Assembly: GCF_900108065.1 (NCBI RefSeq)
Contig: NZ_FNVQ01000009.1
Coordinates: 1-64,000 of the forward strand
Direction: 5' to 3'
DNA from: Marinobacterium lutimaris
Lineage (GTDB): Bacteria > Pseudomonadota > Gammaproteobacteria > Pseudomonadales > Balneatricaceae
Length of the DNA: 64,000 bases
The notes beneath the pieces are model-generated. The model ran no database searches. It had not been told where the DNA came from and saw nothing but the letters and a program-made list of their open reading frames with translations. Shown in pieces: positions 37,390 through 45,835 of the stretch. Positions within the stretch are counted from its first letter, which is position 1, and every line of letters begins with the position of its first letter. The translations under genes were made by a program, and so were the position numbers.

Positions 37390-37920
37390 CTAGACTATGG
37401 CACCTTGCATAAAGAAGACCGCTTTAGCCGGCTGATCGGAACGATTACGCCAGGCGTGACTCGTGCCGTTTTGGATCACCACATCACCGGGGTGAAGGAC
37501 CCGTGACTCGCCGCCCTCCAACTCCAACCAAAGCTCACCCTCCAGCAATACACCGTAGTCAACGGTCGGCGTCTTATGCATACCGGGGCGTTCGGGATCG
37601 AAGCATTCCAGCAGACCGGGAAGCTCCTCAGCCATCTGCGCGAAGGCACGCTCTGGATTCCTAGGTTGAGCCATAACACTGTCTGGCGGCAAGCTCACCA
37701 TCAGCATCGAAGTACCGCCCGTACCGGGGATAAGCGATCCCCTCGCGGCGGTCGGATCATCGGTCGCCGTCGTCGTGCTGGGATACTCAGTGCTCCATAG
37801 CTGAGCGAAACCATAACCCGGGATATCGGCAAAATCAGCGGCCCGGGGTGTATTGTCATCTGAAATGAAAACCGGTTGTCCACCAGCATCGTGGCCGGTC
37901 ACGACTCTTCTTACCTGCAT
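37390..37920 (-). CDS. Cupin-domain protein, 176 aa
   Basis: A C-terminal single cupin barrel: 'KTPTVDYGVLLEGELWLELE' and 'LHPGDVVIQNGTSHAWRNRS', with His residues in motif 2 and Asp/Tyr in motif 1 where His is common. Metal binding is therefore uncertain. The N-terminal 90 residues are an extra domain ('RRVVTGHDAGGQPVFISDD'). The start 'MQVRRVV' at 37920 follows AAGGA. It is the third gene of the - strand group DUF1185 - zinc alcohol dehydrogenase - cupin (73 bases to the dehydrogenase). It resembles cupins found near catabolic gene sets. Role unknown. Confidence 0.8.
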   Translation of the reverse strand: MQVRRVVTGHDAGGQPVFISDDNTPRAADFADIPGYGFAQLWSTEYPSTTTATDDPTAARGSLIPGTGGTSMLMVSLPPDSVMAQPRNPERAFAQMAEELPGLLECFDPERPGMHKTPTVDYGVLLEGELWLELEGGESRVLHPGDVVIQNGTSHAWRNRSDQPAKAVFFMQGAIV

Positions 37921-37993
37921 CTCACAATCCTTCAAAACACAAACACTTCACTTGAGGGTGGCCACTGCCGAAGGCAGCGGCCACTAGACACTA

Positions 37994-39115
37994 TTACGGA
38001 CAGATCACGAAGTTACCGAAACCGCCCGCGCGGTTTTCGATACCGTTGATCGCCTTGTTCACATCCTCAAGCGGGAAGGTGTTGTGTTCGAAGAAAGAGA
38101 GATCAAGAACGCCGGACTCGACCATGTCCGCCATCTCCTGCCCCTGCCCAGTTGTAAACCAGGCGGAACCCATCAGTGTCTGCTCCTGGTCCATCATGCG
38201 GTGGATATCTACCGGCAACTGACCAGAGACCGCACCGATGTTCACCAGCGTGCCGGTACGTTTCAGGCTGCGCATAGCATCGAGCAGAGTCTCCTGAGGA
38301 GCTCCCGGTCCCAGCGCATCAATGACGATATCGACACCATCACCCTTTGTCACATCGTATGCCCAATCCTCGATACTGCCGCTACCAAGCTGATGGATCT
38401 CGATACGCCCAGCCGGTGCCGGTGCAAGATCCTTAACACGCTGGAACAACGCTTCGTTACGCGCAGTACCGATGATCTTACGGACGCCGATTGCAAGCGC
38501 ACAAGCCAGGACACCGATACCCAGAGTTCCGCTGATACCGTTAATCAGCACAGTGCTGTTGGGACCCGCACCAGCCTTGCGCAGCGCGCGGTAACCGGTA
38601 CCGACGTAGCCCAAACGCGCTGCTGTATTGAAGTCCATATTGTCCGGCAGTTTTACCAAGCTGTACTGAGGGGCCGGCATGTACTCGCAGAGACCGCCGT
38701 AGGGGTAATCCTCAAAGATACGAGCGCTGTTCTTGGTAAAACCAAAGTAGCCATTAAAGGTATAAGAGGTACAACCAGTAGAGTTACCTGAACGGCAGGC
38801 ACGGCATGAGCCGCAGTAACGTGCGGGGTTAACGTATACGCGATCACCAGGTTTGAAGTCATACACCTGATCACCCACCGCCTCGATAACCCCTGTGGGG
38901 TCCAGCCCGAAGATCGCCGGTAACGGCGGCAACGGCATATGAGGGAACCAGCTCACCCAGTTGGTCAGAATATTATTCAGGTTGGGAACAATGCCACAGG
39001 CCTCGACCTTAACCAGCACTTCCGTCGGGCGAATCTGAGGAACCGGGATCTCCTCGATCACCATCGGCTGACCACACTCATACATACGAGCAGCGCGCAT
39101 CATTTTAGTCGACAT
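37994..39115 (-). CDS. Zinc-type medium-chain alcohol dehydrogenase, 373 aa
   Basis: An MDR-family oxidoreductase. A GroES-like N-terminal domain is followed by the four-Cys structural zinc loop 'CGSCRACRSGNSTGC' near 96-110. The catalytic zinc ligand position holds 'CGIVPNLNN' instead of the usual CGICGxD. The nucleotide-binding segment is 'INGISGTLGIGVLACALAIG'. AAGGAG precedes the ATG. The altered catalytic loop, with Pro-Asn following, makes it an atypical member that may use another substrate class. It is co-oriented with the DUF1185 gene upstream (105 bases away) and the cupin downstream, and probably oxidises a pathway alcohol or enol. Confidence 0.85.
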   Translation of the reverse strand: MSTKMMRAARMYECGQPMVIEEIPVPQIRPTEVLVKVEACGIVPNLNNILTNWVSWFPHMPLPPLPAIFGLDPTGVIEAVGDQVYDFKPGDRVYVNPARYCGSCRACRSGNSTGCTSYTFNGYFGFTKNSARIFEDYPYGGLCEYMPAPQYSLVKLPDNMDFNTAARLGYVGTGYRALRKAGAGPNSTVLINGISGTLGIGVLACALAIGVRKIIGTARNEALFQRVKDLAPAPAGRIEIHQLGSGSIEDWAYDVTKGDGVDIVIDALGPGAPQETLLDAMRSLKRTGTLVNIGAVSGQLPVDIHRMMDQEQTLMGSAWFTTGQGQEMADMVESGVLDLSFFEHNTFPLEDVNKAINGIENRAGGFGNFVICP

Positions 39116-39164
39116 AGCTTTCTCCTTTATTTTTCTTATAAAAACTGCAAGACCGTTTCTCTTA

Positions 39165-39174
39165 GGGGGGGGGG
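39165..39174. repeat. Homopolymer run of ten G
   Basis: A run of ten G in the 105-base gap between the DUF1185 and alcohol dehydrogenase genes. It lies 49 bases upstream of the dehydrogenase start on the - strand, where it reads as C10. Such runs slip during replication and are also error-prone in sequencing. Confidence 0.8.
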
Positions 39175-39220
39175 CGTGACCCTGCAGATCGCTGTGGTAC
39201 TTCTTTTTATTGCAGCCCGA

Positions 39221-39802
39221 TCAACGCAGGCCGTCCTCACCTTTCACATCGTCCGCAGATAGCCCCCCCAGGCGCGCATGAATGCGACCACCGGTAGACA
39301 TCGCCAAAGCGAACAGTATCTCATCACGACGGGGACCATCCCATACGGTCACTTCCGCGACACCGAAATGGCTACGTACATAAGCAGCTTGAATATGACC
39401 CAGCGGCACCATCAGTCGAGTTCCTGGACCTGAAATGGTCTTAGCAGAGGGAACTATCGCTTTCGGGTTACCCAAGGCTTCACGCATGGCCCAACCACCC
39501 GCTTCGTGCCAGATCGCACCATGCTCCAACTCACCATCTTCACCCACGATGGCAGCCTTGCCGTAGGCCTGAATCTTATCAGCACCACCGAGTGCAGCAA
39601 GCAAACGCTTGGAAAGCTCAGTACCCAATGAGCGAAGCTCGCCCATAAAAGGCATCAAATCATCTACATACTGCCCCGCATAAGGGTTTGCGATAACAGC
39701 AGAGGCAACTGCGACCTTCAGCGGAGTGGACGCAACCGGCCCGCGTTCATGAAACACCTCTTCGACATCAAGCTTGTACTTGCGGACTTGTATCAACGAC
39801 AT
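39221..39802 (-). CDS. Amino acid synthesis family protein (DUF1185), 193 aa
   Basis: Recognised by 'IVGEDGELEHGAIWHEAGGW' and 'VPLGHIQAAYVRSHFGVAEV', with 'DGPRRDEILFALAMSTGGRI' near the C-terminus. This is the DUF1185/AA_synth family, whose biochemical function is not established despite the name. GGAGGGT precedes the ATG. It is the first gene of a - strand unit with the dehydrogenase and cupin and is divergent from the FAH hydrolase gene. Placement in a catabolic cluster argues for a role in turning over a ring or carbonyl intermediate, an inference. Confidence 0.8.
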   Translation of the reverse strand: MSLIQVRKYKLDVEEVFHERGPVASTPLKVAVASAVIANPYAGQYVDDLMPFMGELRSLGTELSKRLLAALGGADKIQAYGKAAIVGEDGELEHGAIWHEAGGWAMREALGNPKAIVPSAKTISGPGTRLMVPLGHIQAAYVRSHFGVAEVTVWDGPRRDEILFALAMSTGGRIHARLGGLSADDVKGEDGLR

Positions 39803-39867
39803 GCTGACCCTCCATTCATTGCCTTATATTAAGTTTTGCACTCTAGGGCTTCCATAATATGCACGTT

Positions 39868-39904
39868 TATAGCTATAGTGCAATAATATTACTTTGTGCA
39901 CAAA
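39868..39904. promoter_or_regulatory. Palindromic operator candidates, DUF1185 / FAH divergent region
   Basis: Two perfect palindromes lie in the 122-base gap: TATAGCTATA (39868-39877) and TTTGTGCACAAA (39893-39904). The nine-mer ATAGCTATA and the TTTGTGCA half-site both recur at 49140-49161, before the GlcG-like gene and next to a GntR/FCD regulator. This points to one regulator acting at both places. The second palindrome ends 20 bases before the FAH start, a position suited to repression. Confidence 0.55.
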
Positions 39905-39924
39905 AACAAAAAATGGAGTCAATT

Positions 39925-40779
39925 ATGAGATTTATCTCTTACACCAAAGACAACAAGCCTGGTTTTGGCGTTGTTACTGCGGATAATAAGGTTATTGAAC
40001 TGGCCGGCAAGGTCGCTGGCGCGGATTGTCTGGCAACGCTCGTGGGCAGTGAAGAGCTGTTGGGCAGGGCTAAAGACTATGCAGCAACCGCCACTCCCAG
40101 CTGCGACTACGATGCTATCACCCTGGAGCCGGTCATTCCGCAGCCGAGCAAGATCATCTGTGTCGGTATCAACTATGTAGCTCACGCCGCCGAGGCTGGT
40201 CGCAAGGTGGGACAGTATCCGGTTATTTTCCAGCGTTTCGCCGACACACTGCAGGCAGCTGACGCACCGATTATCCGTCCAGTGGTGTCTCCTGAATTCG
40301 ACTTCGAAGCTGAGCTCGCAGTTGTTATCGGCAAAGGCGGTGGCCACATCGCTCCTGAAGATGCCATGAAGCATGTAGCCGGCTACACCTGCTTCAACGA
40401 TTCAAGTGTGCGTGACTGGCAGTTCCACACTCACCAGTACGGCATGGGTAAAACCTTCCGCAAAACCGGTGCGCTCGGCCCCTGGTTGGTAACTACAGAC
40501 GAGATCGCGGATTACCGCGAGCTGGAGATCAAGGGCGTACTGAACGGTGAGCAGATGCAGGAGGGCAAGCTGTCCGAGCTGGCATTCGACATTCCGCACC
40601 TGATTTCATACGTATCCCAGGCCCTAGACTGGAATCCGGGAGACATCCTCGCCACCGGAACCCCGAGTGGAATCGGCTTCAAACGCAATCCGCCGATTTT
40701 CCTCAAGCCTGGCGATGTGTTTGAGGTGGTTATCTCGCAGATCGGAACGCTCACCAACACCGTAGCCGACGAAGCCTGA
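39925..40779 (+). CDS. Fumarylacetoacetate hydrolase (FAH) family protein, 284 aa
   Basis: A FAH-superfamily enzyme that hydrolyses, decarboxylates or isomerises a 1,3-dicarbonyl-type intermediate. The metal-binding segments 'PEFDFEAELAVVIGKGG' and the following 'AGYTCFNDSSVRDWQ' are clear, as are 'GKTFRKTGALGPWLVTTDE' and the C-terminal 'GDILATGTPSGIGF'. Length is normal. The start 'MRFISYT' at 39925 follows GGAG, so an upstream ATG at 39913 is less likely. It begins a + strand operon FAH - VOC - aldehyde dehydrogenase. This trio resembles a ring-fission lower route, but the substrate is not known. Confidence 0.9.
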   Translation: MRFISYTKDNKPGFGVVTADNKVIELAGKVAGADCLATLVGSEELLGRAKDYAATATPSCDYDAITLEPVIPQPSKIICVGINYVAHAAEAGRKVGQYPVIFQRFADTLQAADAPIIRPVVSPEFDFEAELAVVIGKGGGHIAPEDAMKHVAGYTCFNDSSVRDWQFHTHQYGMGKTFRKTGALGPWLVTTDEIADYRELEIKGVLNGEQMQEGKLSELAFDIPHLISYVSQALDWNPGDILATGTPSGIGFKRNPPIFLKPGDVFEVVISQIGTLTNTVADEA

Positions 40780-40833
40780 TCGCCAGCCAAGTGCAATGTG
40801 ATTAACAATCAAATAACAACAAGAGAGACAATC

Positions 40834-41391
40834 ATGAACACCTTGCCAAAACTGCACTTCACCCACGCCGGTATCCACTGCGTTGACGTGGATATGATGG
40901 TCGAATTCTATACCAGCAAACTCGGCCTGGTCATCAGCGATCAGGGGGTAGCATCCACCGGCCACCGTCTGTTCTTCATGACCCTGGATCCAGAAATTCA
41001 CCACCAGTTTGTGCTGTTTGACGGCAAACCGGAGGGGATGAATTTCAACCCCGTCAACCAGCTATCCTTTCTAGTGGATAGCCTTGGCGACCTGCGAAAC
41101 TATTACCGCTTCGCCACGGAGAATGGCATCCAGAATATTGGCCAGGTTGACCACGGTAACGCTTGGTCGATCTACTTCAAGGACCCGGAAGGCAACCCCG
41201 TCGAAGTGTACGTGGACAGCCCCTTCTATACAGCTCAACCCTGCCGCGAACCGCTTGATCTGAGCACAACTGACGAAGAGATTCTCGCTCGCACAGAAGC
41301 AATGTGCCACAACCGCCCGGATTTCCAGACACGCGAAGAGTGGATTGAATCAACACGCCAGCTGATCGCCGACAAGCGCGCCCGCTTGTAA
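40834..41391 (+). CDS. VOC-superfamily protein (glyoxalase/single-domain dioxygenase type), 185 aa
   Basis: A vicinal oxygen chelate fold protein: 'THAGIHCVDVDMMVEFYTSK' at the start and 'WSIYFKDPEGNPVEVYVDSP' near 111-130. The metal ligands by position would be His11, Gln76 (in 'NQLSFLVDS') and Glu124, so the usual second His is replaced by Gln. It could be a one-domain extradiol dioxygenase, an isomerase or a lyase. The C-terminal 45 residues are an extra charged tail. It lies 54 bases after the FAH gene and 58 before the aldehyde dehydrogenase. Confidence 0.8.
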   Translation: MNTLPKLHFTHAGIHCVDVDMMVEFYTSKLGLVISDQGVASTGHRLFFMTLDPEIHHQFVLFDGKPEGMNFNPVNQLSFLVDSLGDLRNYYRFATENGIQNIGQVDHGNAWSIYFKDPEGNPVEVYVDSPFYTAQPCREPLDLSTTDEEILARTEAMCHNRPDFQTREEWIESTRQLIADKRARL

Positions 41392-41449
41392 CTCAAAGCG
41401 TCTCGGCCCTGCCATGCAGGCCGAGACTCTCACCGGGAAATAGAACACT

Positions 41450-42880
41450 ATGCATAAGAACCTAATCGGCGGGCAATGGGTTGACGGCCGAGCCGAGCGC
41501 ATCAACCTAAACCCCTCGGATACCAACGATCAGATCGGCGTGTATGCTCAGGCCTCGGCTGAGGATACGCTAGTCGCAATCGATGCCGCGGAAGCGGCGC
41601 AGCCTATCTGGGCATCACTGAGCCTACAGCAGCGTGCCGACGCTCTGGAGTTCATTGGTACTGAGATTCTGTCTCGCCAGACAGAGCTGGGCACCCTGCT
41701 CGCGCGCGAAGAGGGCAAGATTCTACCCGAGGCTGTCGGAGAGGTAGTTCGCGCCGGACAGATCTTTAAATTCTTTGCCGGAGAAATCCTTCGCCCCCAG
41801 GGGGAACATCTGGACTCCGTGCGCAGCGGCATCGAGGTCGATATTGTGCGCCAGCCGGTTGGCGTAATCGGCATCATTGCCCCATGGAACTTCCCGATCG
41901 CCATTCCCGCCTGGAAGATCGCACCGGCACTGGCCTATGGCAACGCCGTGGTGTTTAAGCCAGCCGACCTGGTACCCGGGTCAGCCTGGGCGCTGGCCGA
42001 GATCATCTCTCGCGCCGGTCTGCCGGACGGTACATTTAACCTGTTGATGGGCCGCGGCAGCGTTGTTGGCCAGTCTATGGTTGAATCTCCCAAGGTCAAG
42101 GCGATCAGCTTTACCGGTTCAGCCGACACCGGACGCCGGATACTGACCACTGCAGCTCCCCGTCTGGCGAAACTACAGATGGAGATGGGTGGCAGTAATC
42201 CACTGGTGATCCTCAACGACGCCGACCTCGATCTAGCAGTGGATGTGGCCGTTCAGGGCGCGTACTTCTCGACCGGACAGCGCTGTACCGCTTCTTCCCG
42301 CTTTATTATCGAAAAAGGGATCTACTCCCGGTTCACCGCGGCGGTGCAGGAAAAACTGCAATCGCTGGTAGTTGGGCATGCCCTGGACCCACAGAGCACT
42401 ATTGGCCCTGTCGCCGACAAGGCGCAGTTTGAGCTCAACTTGAGGGATATAAAAGCAACACGAGCCGAGGGCGCTCGGCTGGCGTTTGGGGGCGAAGCGC
42501 TGACACGGGAAACACCGGGATACTTTATGAGCCCAGCTCTCTTCGTTGATGCGGAACCCGGTATGCGTATCGCTCAGGAGGAGTTTTTCGGCCCGATCGC
42601 CTGTGCGATACCCGCCGTCGACTACGAACACGCTCTGCAGCTGGCAAACGACTCCTCTTACGGACTCTCAGCCGGCATCTGCACCAACTCGCTCAAGTAC
42701 GCCACCGACTTCAAGCGCAAAGTGCAAAGCGGAATGGTGATGGTGAATACCCCCACCGCCGGCGTTGATTATCACGTGCCGTTCGGCGGCACCAAGGGGT
42801 CGAGTTATGGTTCACGCGAGCAGGGTCGCTATGCGGCCGAGTTCTACACCACAGTAAAGACGGCTTACACCCGATACTGA
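41450..42880 (+). CDS. NAD(P)-dependent aldehyde dehydrogenase, 476 aa
   Basis: The full ALDH fold is present. Catalytic Cys279 lies in 'GQRCTASSRF', the general base Glu245 in 'LQMEMGGSNPLV', and the oxyanion Asn147 in 'APWNFPIAIPAWK'. The NAD-binding motif is 'SFTGSADTGRRI'. Its pattern resembles semialdehyde dehydrogenases. If the pathway feeds glutaryl-CoA dehydrogenase, oxidation of glutarate semialdehyde to glutarate is an attractive role, though only inferred. It ends the FAH - VOC - ALDH operon and a hairpin follows. Confidence 0.93.
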   Translation: MHKNLIGGQWVDGRAERINLNPSDTNDQIGVYAQASAEDTLVAIDAAEAAQPIWASLSLQQRADALEFIGTEILSRQTELGTLLAREEGKILPEAVGEVVRAGQIFKFFAGEILRPQGEHLDSVRSGIEVDIVRQPVGVIGIIAPWNFPIAIPAWKIAPALAYGNAVVFKPADLVPGSAWALAEIISRAGLPDGTFNLLMGRGSVVGQSMVESPKVKAISFTGSADTGRRILTTAAPRLAKLQMEMGGSNPLVILNDADLDLAVDVAVQGAYFSTGQRCTASSRFIIEKGIYSRFTAAVQEKLQSLVVGHALDPQSTIGPVADKAQFELNLRDIKATRAEGARLAFGGEALTRETPGYFMSPALFVDAEPGMRIAQEEFFGPIACAIPAVDYEHALQLANDSSYGLSAGICTNSLKYATDFKRKVQSGMVMVNTPTAGVDYHVPFGGTKGSSYGSREQGRYAAEFYTTVKTAYTRY

Positions 42881-42930
42881 GCTTTCATCGAAGATCCAGA
42901 TGCAGACAAATCGTCTGCATCGACGAAAGC
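42881..42930 (+). terminator. Hairpin after the aldehyde dehydrogenase gene
   Basis: Nested pairing: an outer stem GCTTTC (42881-42886) with GAAAGC (42925-42930), and an inner perfect nine-base stem GATGCAGAC (42899-42907) with GTCTGCATC (42913-42921) around a five-base loop. It follows the stop codon directly. It lacks a T run, so it may act as an mRNA-stabilising or weak terminator structure. Confidence 0.45.
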
Positions 42931-43169
42931 CGTAACCCGGCTAACGCAGCTATAGCTGCTTGATAGACCACCCTGAGCCGGTCTTTCTGAGAGATATGCG
43001 GTAGTATCAAGCACGGCCCCCGCTCGTTCCCCCAGTTGAACCTGGGGCTTGCTTGCTGCTGTTCGTCAGTCCGAAACCTTGACCGCTTTCAGATACTATT
43101 GCACGCCGACTCGGTGTTTCGTTGCACCTGGTTCGCTTATCAGGCCCGGTTTATTCCCTCACTGATCGT

Positions 43170-44105
43170 TCACTCACTGTTTTTTACCACCACACCCAAT
43201 GGAGGGCGCTGCCGATGCTCAGCAGAAACTTCGGCCAGAATTTGCCTGATCCATTTATGCAGGCCAGAAAAATGTGTTCGCTCAGTCCAATACATATCGA
43301 TGGCTATGGGCACCTCCAGCGGGAAAGGCTTGGTCACAAGTCCATCACCTAATACGTTCGCCAGCCGCCCTGGGATGGTAGCCACAAGGTCACTGCCTCG
43401 AATCATTTGACCCAGGTTGTCGTGGCTGGGGATAGAGAGATCCGGGGCAAGGTTGATACCTTGTAGACGCAGGACAGAATAGAACAAGGCCTCCCAGTGT
43501 CCGTTGTGGGTAACCGCAATATGCTTGGCGTTGCAAAATTGCTCCAAGCTCAGCGGCTGATCTGCCAGATAATTATCAACATCCATCAAACAGATATATT
43601 GATCTGTAAATAGATTACGTCGATAAAAAACGTCCCCTATGATCGCCACTGGGCCGAGCAGGATATCGACCGTATTCTCCAAGAGCTGACGCTTGCCATC
43701 AACAGCCGCCTCATGCAGATCGATTTTGATATGGGGTGCTTCACGCCTAATACGCCGAACCGCTTCCGGGATCAGTGCTCGTCTTTCATGATAGTTACAA
43801 CTGATAACAACCCTACCCTGCGCTTCCTTCGGCTCAAAATCCTTCTTTGATGCCAATCGATCAAGGGTTGTCAGAATATCCCGCACCTCTTCAACGATTT
43901 CGTGGCAACGATCGGTAGGTTCAATCTTGTTTCCGGTACGCACAAACAGAGGGTCTTCGAAACTGTCGCGCAGAATTTTCATGGTGTAGCTGGCGGTCGA
44001 TTGATTGATCCCGATTAGATGGGCAGCTTCGGTAAACGAACCACGCTCATAAATCGTAACGAGAGTCCTGAACATATTTATATCGAGCTTCTCAAGCTTC
44101 TTCAT
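43170..44105 (-). CDS. LysR-family transcriptional regulator, 311 aa
   Basis: An N-terminal winged helix, 'MFRTLVTIYERGSFTEAAHL' with 'INQSTASYTMKILRDSFEDP', is followed by a LysR substrate-binding domain ending near 310. The ATG at 44105 is chosen over an in-frame GTG at 44123. It is divergent from the P450 gene, with 120 bases between the starts. A perfect 7-7-7 inverted repeat at 44132-44152 is the likely binding site. It should act as the activator of the P450 operon. The effector is probably the P450 substrate or product. Confidence 0.9.
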   Translation of the reverse strand: MKKLEKLDINMFRTLVTIYERGSFTEAAHLIGINQSTASYTMKILRDSFEDPLFVRTGNKIEPTDRCHEIVEEVRDILTTLDRLASKKDFEPKEAQGRVVISCNYHERRALIPEAVRRIRREAPHIKIDLHEAAVDGKRQLLENTVDILLGPVAIIGDVFYRRNLFTDQYICLMDVDNYLADQPLSLEQFCNAKHIAVTHNGHWEALFYSVLRLQGINLAPDLSIPSHDNLGQMIRGSDLVATIPGRLANVLGDGLVTKPFPLEVPIAIDMYWTERTHFSGLHKWIRQILAEVSAEHRQRPPLGVVVKNSE

Positions 44106-44131
44106 ACACGTACCAGCCAGCACATTTAATA

Positions 44132-44152
44132 TTTAGATGACCTGAATCTAAA
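44132..44152. promoter_or_regulatory. LysR-type operator between lysR and P450
   Basis: TTTAGAT (44132-44138), seven bases GACCTGA, then ATCTAAA (44146-44152): a perfect inverted repeat containing the T-N11-A pattern of LysR sites. It is the only strong palindrome in the divergent gap and lies 74 bases upstream of the P450 start, a typical position for activation. Confidence 0.6.
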
Positions 44153-44225
44153 CCATACCATTGCTCAATACAGATTACCTCCCTAAAGTCTCATACAACA
44201 AAAATAAATAAATATGGAGCTGTAG

Positions 44226-45401
44226 ATGCCCAACATCCCCGTAATTGGCGATGTCACCATGTCTGACATTCTGGCCAACCCCTACCCCATTTATGCCCGT
44301 GCTCAACAGATGGGCCCTGTCGTTCGTGTAGAAGCCGCAAACCTGATGCTGGTAACACGGTTTGACGACATCATGGAAGTTGAGCGCGATCCCGTTACCT
44401 ACTCTTCCGAAAACCCCCACTCTCTGGTGGTAAAAGTCTGCGGCCCCAACCTGATGCGTAAGGATGGTGAAGAGCATCAGGTAGAGCGTAAGGCGGTGGA
44501 ACCCTCTTTGCGTCCCGGTACGGCAAAGCGCTGCTGGGCGCCCAAGCTGGAGGATATCGTCGATGAGATTATCGAGGCCTTCGAAAAAGATGGTGAAGCT
44601 GATCTGTTTGACGCTTATGCCAGCCCGATGGCAGCCCGTGCTCTGGTGGCTGTTCTGGGTCTGGGTGATGTAGATTGGCAGACGGTTGCCCGCTGGTCTC
44701 AGGCGATGATGGATGGCAACGGCAACTATGGCAACGATCCGGAAATCGCACGCCGTGCGAAACAGGCGACCGATGAGATCGAACAAGCCATCGACGCCAT
44801 GATCCCCTACCATCTGGAAAATCCAAACGAATCGGCTTTGTCGTCGCTGCTGCAGGCCGACCAAAGTAAAAAGCAGATCTACGGTAATGTAAAAGTCTTT
44901 ATCGGCGGAGGCCATAACGAGCCACGCGATGCGATCCTGACACTTGTCCTGGGCCTGCTGCAGAACCCGGATCAATTAGCCAAAGTCAAGGAAGACCCCA
45001 GCCTATGGGAAAAGGGCTTTGAAGAAGCCGTACGCTGGATTTCGCCGATCGGCATGTATCCGCGCCTGGTTACCCAAGATGTGGAGCTCTCCGGCGTTCA
45101 GCTTAAAAAAGGTGATCAGATTGGCCTGTGCATAGGCGCTGCCAACCATGACCCTACACACTTCGACTCCCCTGAGAAGTTCGATATTTTCCGTCCAAAA
45201 CAGCCCCATTTAGCGTTCGGCGCCGGTGCGCACTTCTGCGCCGGAACCTGGGTAGCACGTATTTTAGTATCAAAACTGGCTGTCCCACGTTTATTCGAAC
45301 GCCTTCCGAATCTTCGTTTGAAAGATCCTGAAGCGGTAAAAATCAGTGGTTGGGTTTTCCGGGGCCCTACCTCCTTGCCAGTCGTTTGGGACGCTAAGTA
45401 G
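44226..45401 (+). CDS. Bacterial cytochrome P450, 391 aa
   Basis: A soluble class I P450 monooxygenase. The heme-thiolate motif FGAGAHFCAG puts the ligand at Cys338, and the ExxR helix K motif is EAVR at 267-270. The I-helix reads GGGHNEPRD (227-235) rather than the common acid-threonine pair, so oxygen activation depends on a different residue set, as in some P450 groups with an NEP motif. GGAG precedes the ATG. It starts a four-gene operon: P450, [2Fe-2S] ferredoxin, ferredoxin reductase and an SRPBCC-Gfa fusion. The fusion hints that formaldehyde is released, so O- or N-demethylation is the favoured reaction. Simple hydroxylation is possible. Confidence 0.93.
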   Translation: MPNIPVIGDVTMSDILANPYPIYARAQQMGPVVRVEAANLMLVTRFDDIMEVERDPVTYSSENPHSLVVKVCGPNLMRKDGEEHQVERKAVEPSLRPGTAKRCWAPKLEDIVDEIIEAFEKDGEADLFDAYASPMAARALVAVLGLGDVDWQTVARWSQAMMDGNGNYGNDPEIARRAKQATDEIEQAIDAMIPYHLENPNESALSSLLQADQSKKQIYGNVKVFIGGGHNEPRDAILTLVLGLLQNPDQLAKVKEDPSLWEKGFEEAVRWISPIGMYPRLVTQDVELSGVQLKKGDQIGLCIGAANHDPTHFDSPEKFDIFRPKQPHLAFGAGAHFCAGTWVARILVSKLAVPRLFERLPNLRLKDPEAVKISGWVFRGPTSLPVVWDAK

Positions 45402-45412
45402 TAGGTGCTGTC

Positions 45413-45730
45413 ATGACAATAATTACATTTGTACAACCTTCAGGTAGTAAAGCGACGGTCGAAGTGACCGAAGGCCTCTCGTTGATGGAAGCTGCGTTGC
45501 ACAATGGCGTCGAAGGAATTCTGGCTGAATGCAACGGTGCGGCTGCGTGCGCTACCTGCCATGTGGTGCTGCCGAAAGAGGTTTATGACCGGCTGGATGC
45601 ACCGGAAGATCATGAAGAAGATATGCTGGATTTCACCACGGCTGACCGTCAACCCTGTAGTCGCCTAAGCTGCCAGGTCAGTATTTCTGAAGATATGAAC
45701 GGCATGGTCGTACATATCCCGGGCGAATAA
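45413..45730 (+). CDS. [2Fe-2S] ferredoxin, putidaredoxin/adrenodoxin type, 105 aa
   Basis: The small electron carrier that feeds the P450. Cluster ligands are Cys40, Cys46, Cys49 and Cys87, with the spacing CX5CX2CX37C typical of vertebrate-type P450 ferredoxins, as in 'CNGAAACATCHVVL' and 'RLSCQV'. It is acidic around residues 64-75, the surface patch for partner binding. It lies 11 bases after the P450 gene and before the reductase, completing a class I chain. Confidence 0.96.
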   Translation: MTIITFVQPSGSKATVEVTEGLSLMEAALHNGVEGILAECNGAAACATCHVVLPKEVYDRLDAPEDHEEDMLDFTTADRQPCSRLSCQVSISEDMNGMVVHIPGE

Positions 45731-45835
45731 CCGCTCCTTCTCTGGTGGCGGTTTGACACCTGTCTCCGCCGCCTCGTCTGTTAATTCGACACCCTGTTAA
45801 ACGGGATAAATGCCGAACAGGATCGGAGATGAGAA

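Noticed and set aside
39859-39924. Longer start for the FAH gene at 39859
   Set aside because: The extension runs through the palindromic operator sites and encodes nothing family-like; GGAG supports the start at 39925.
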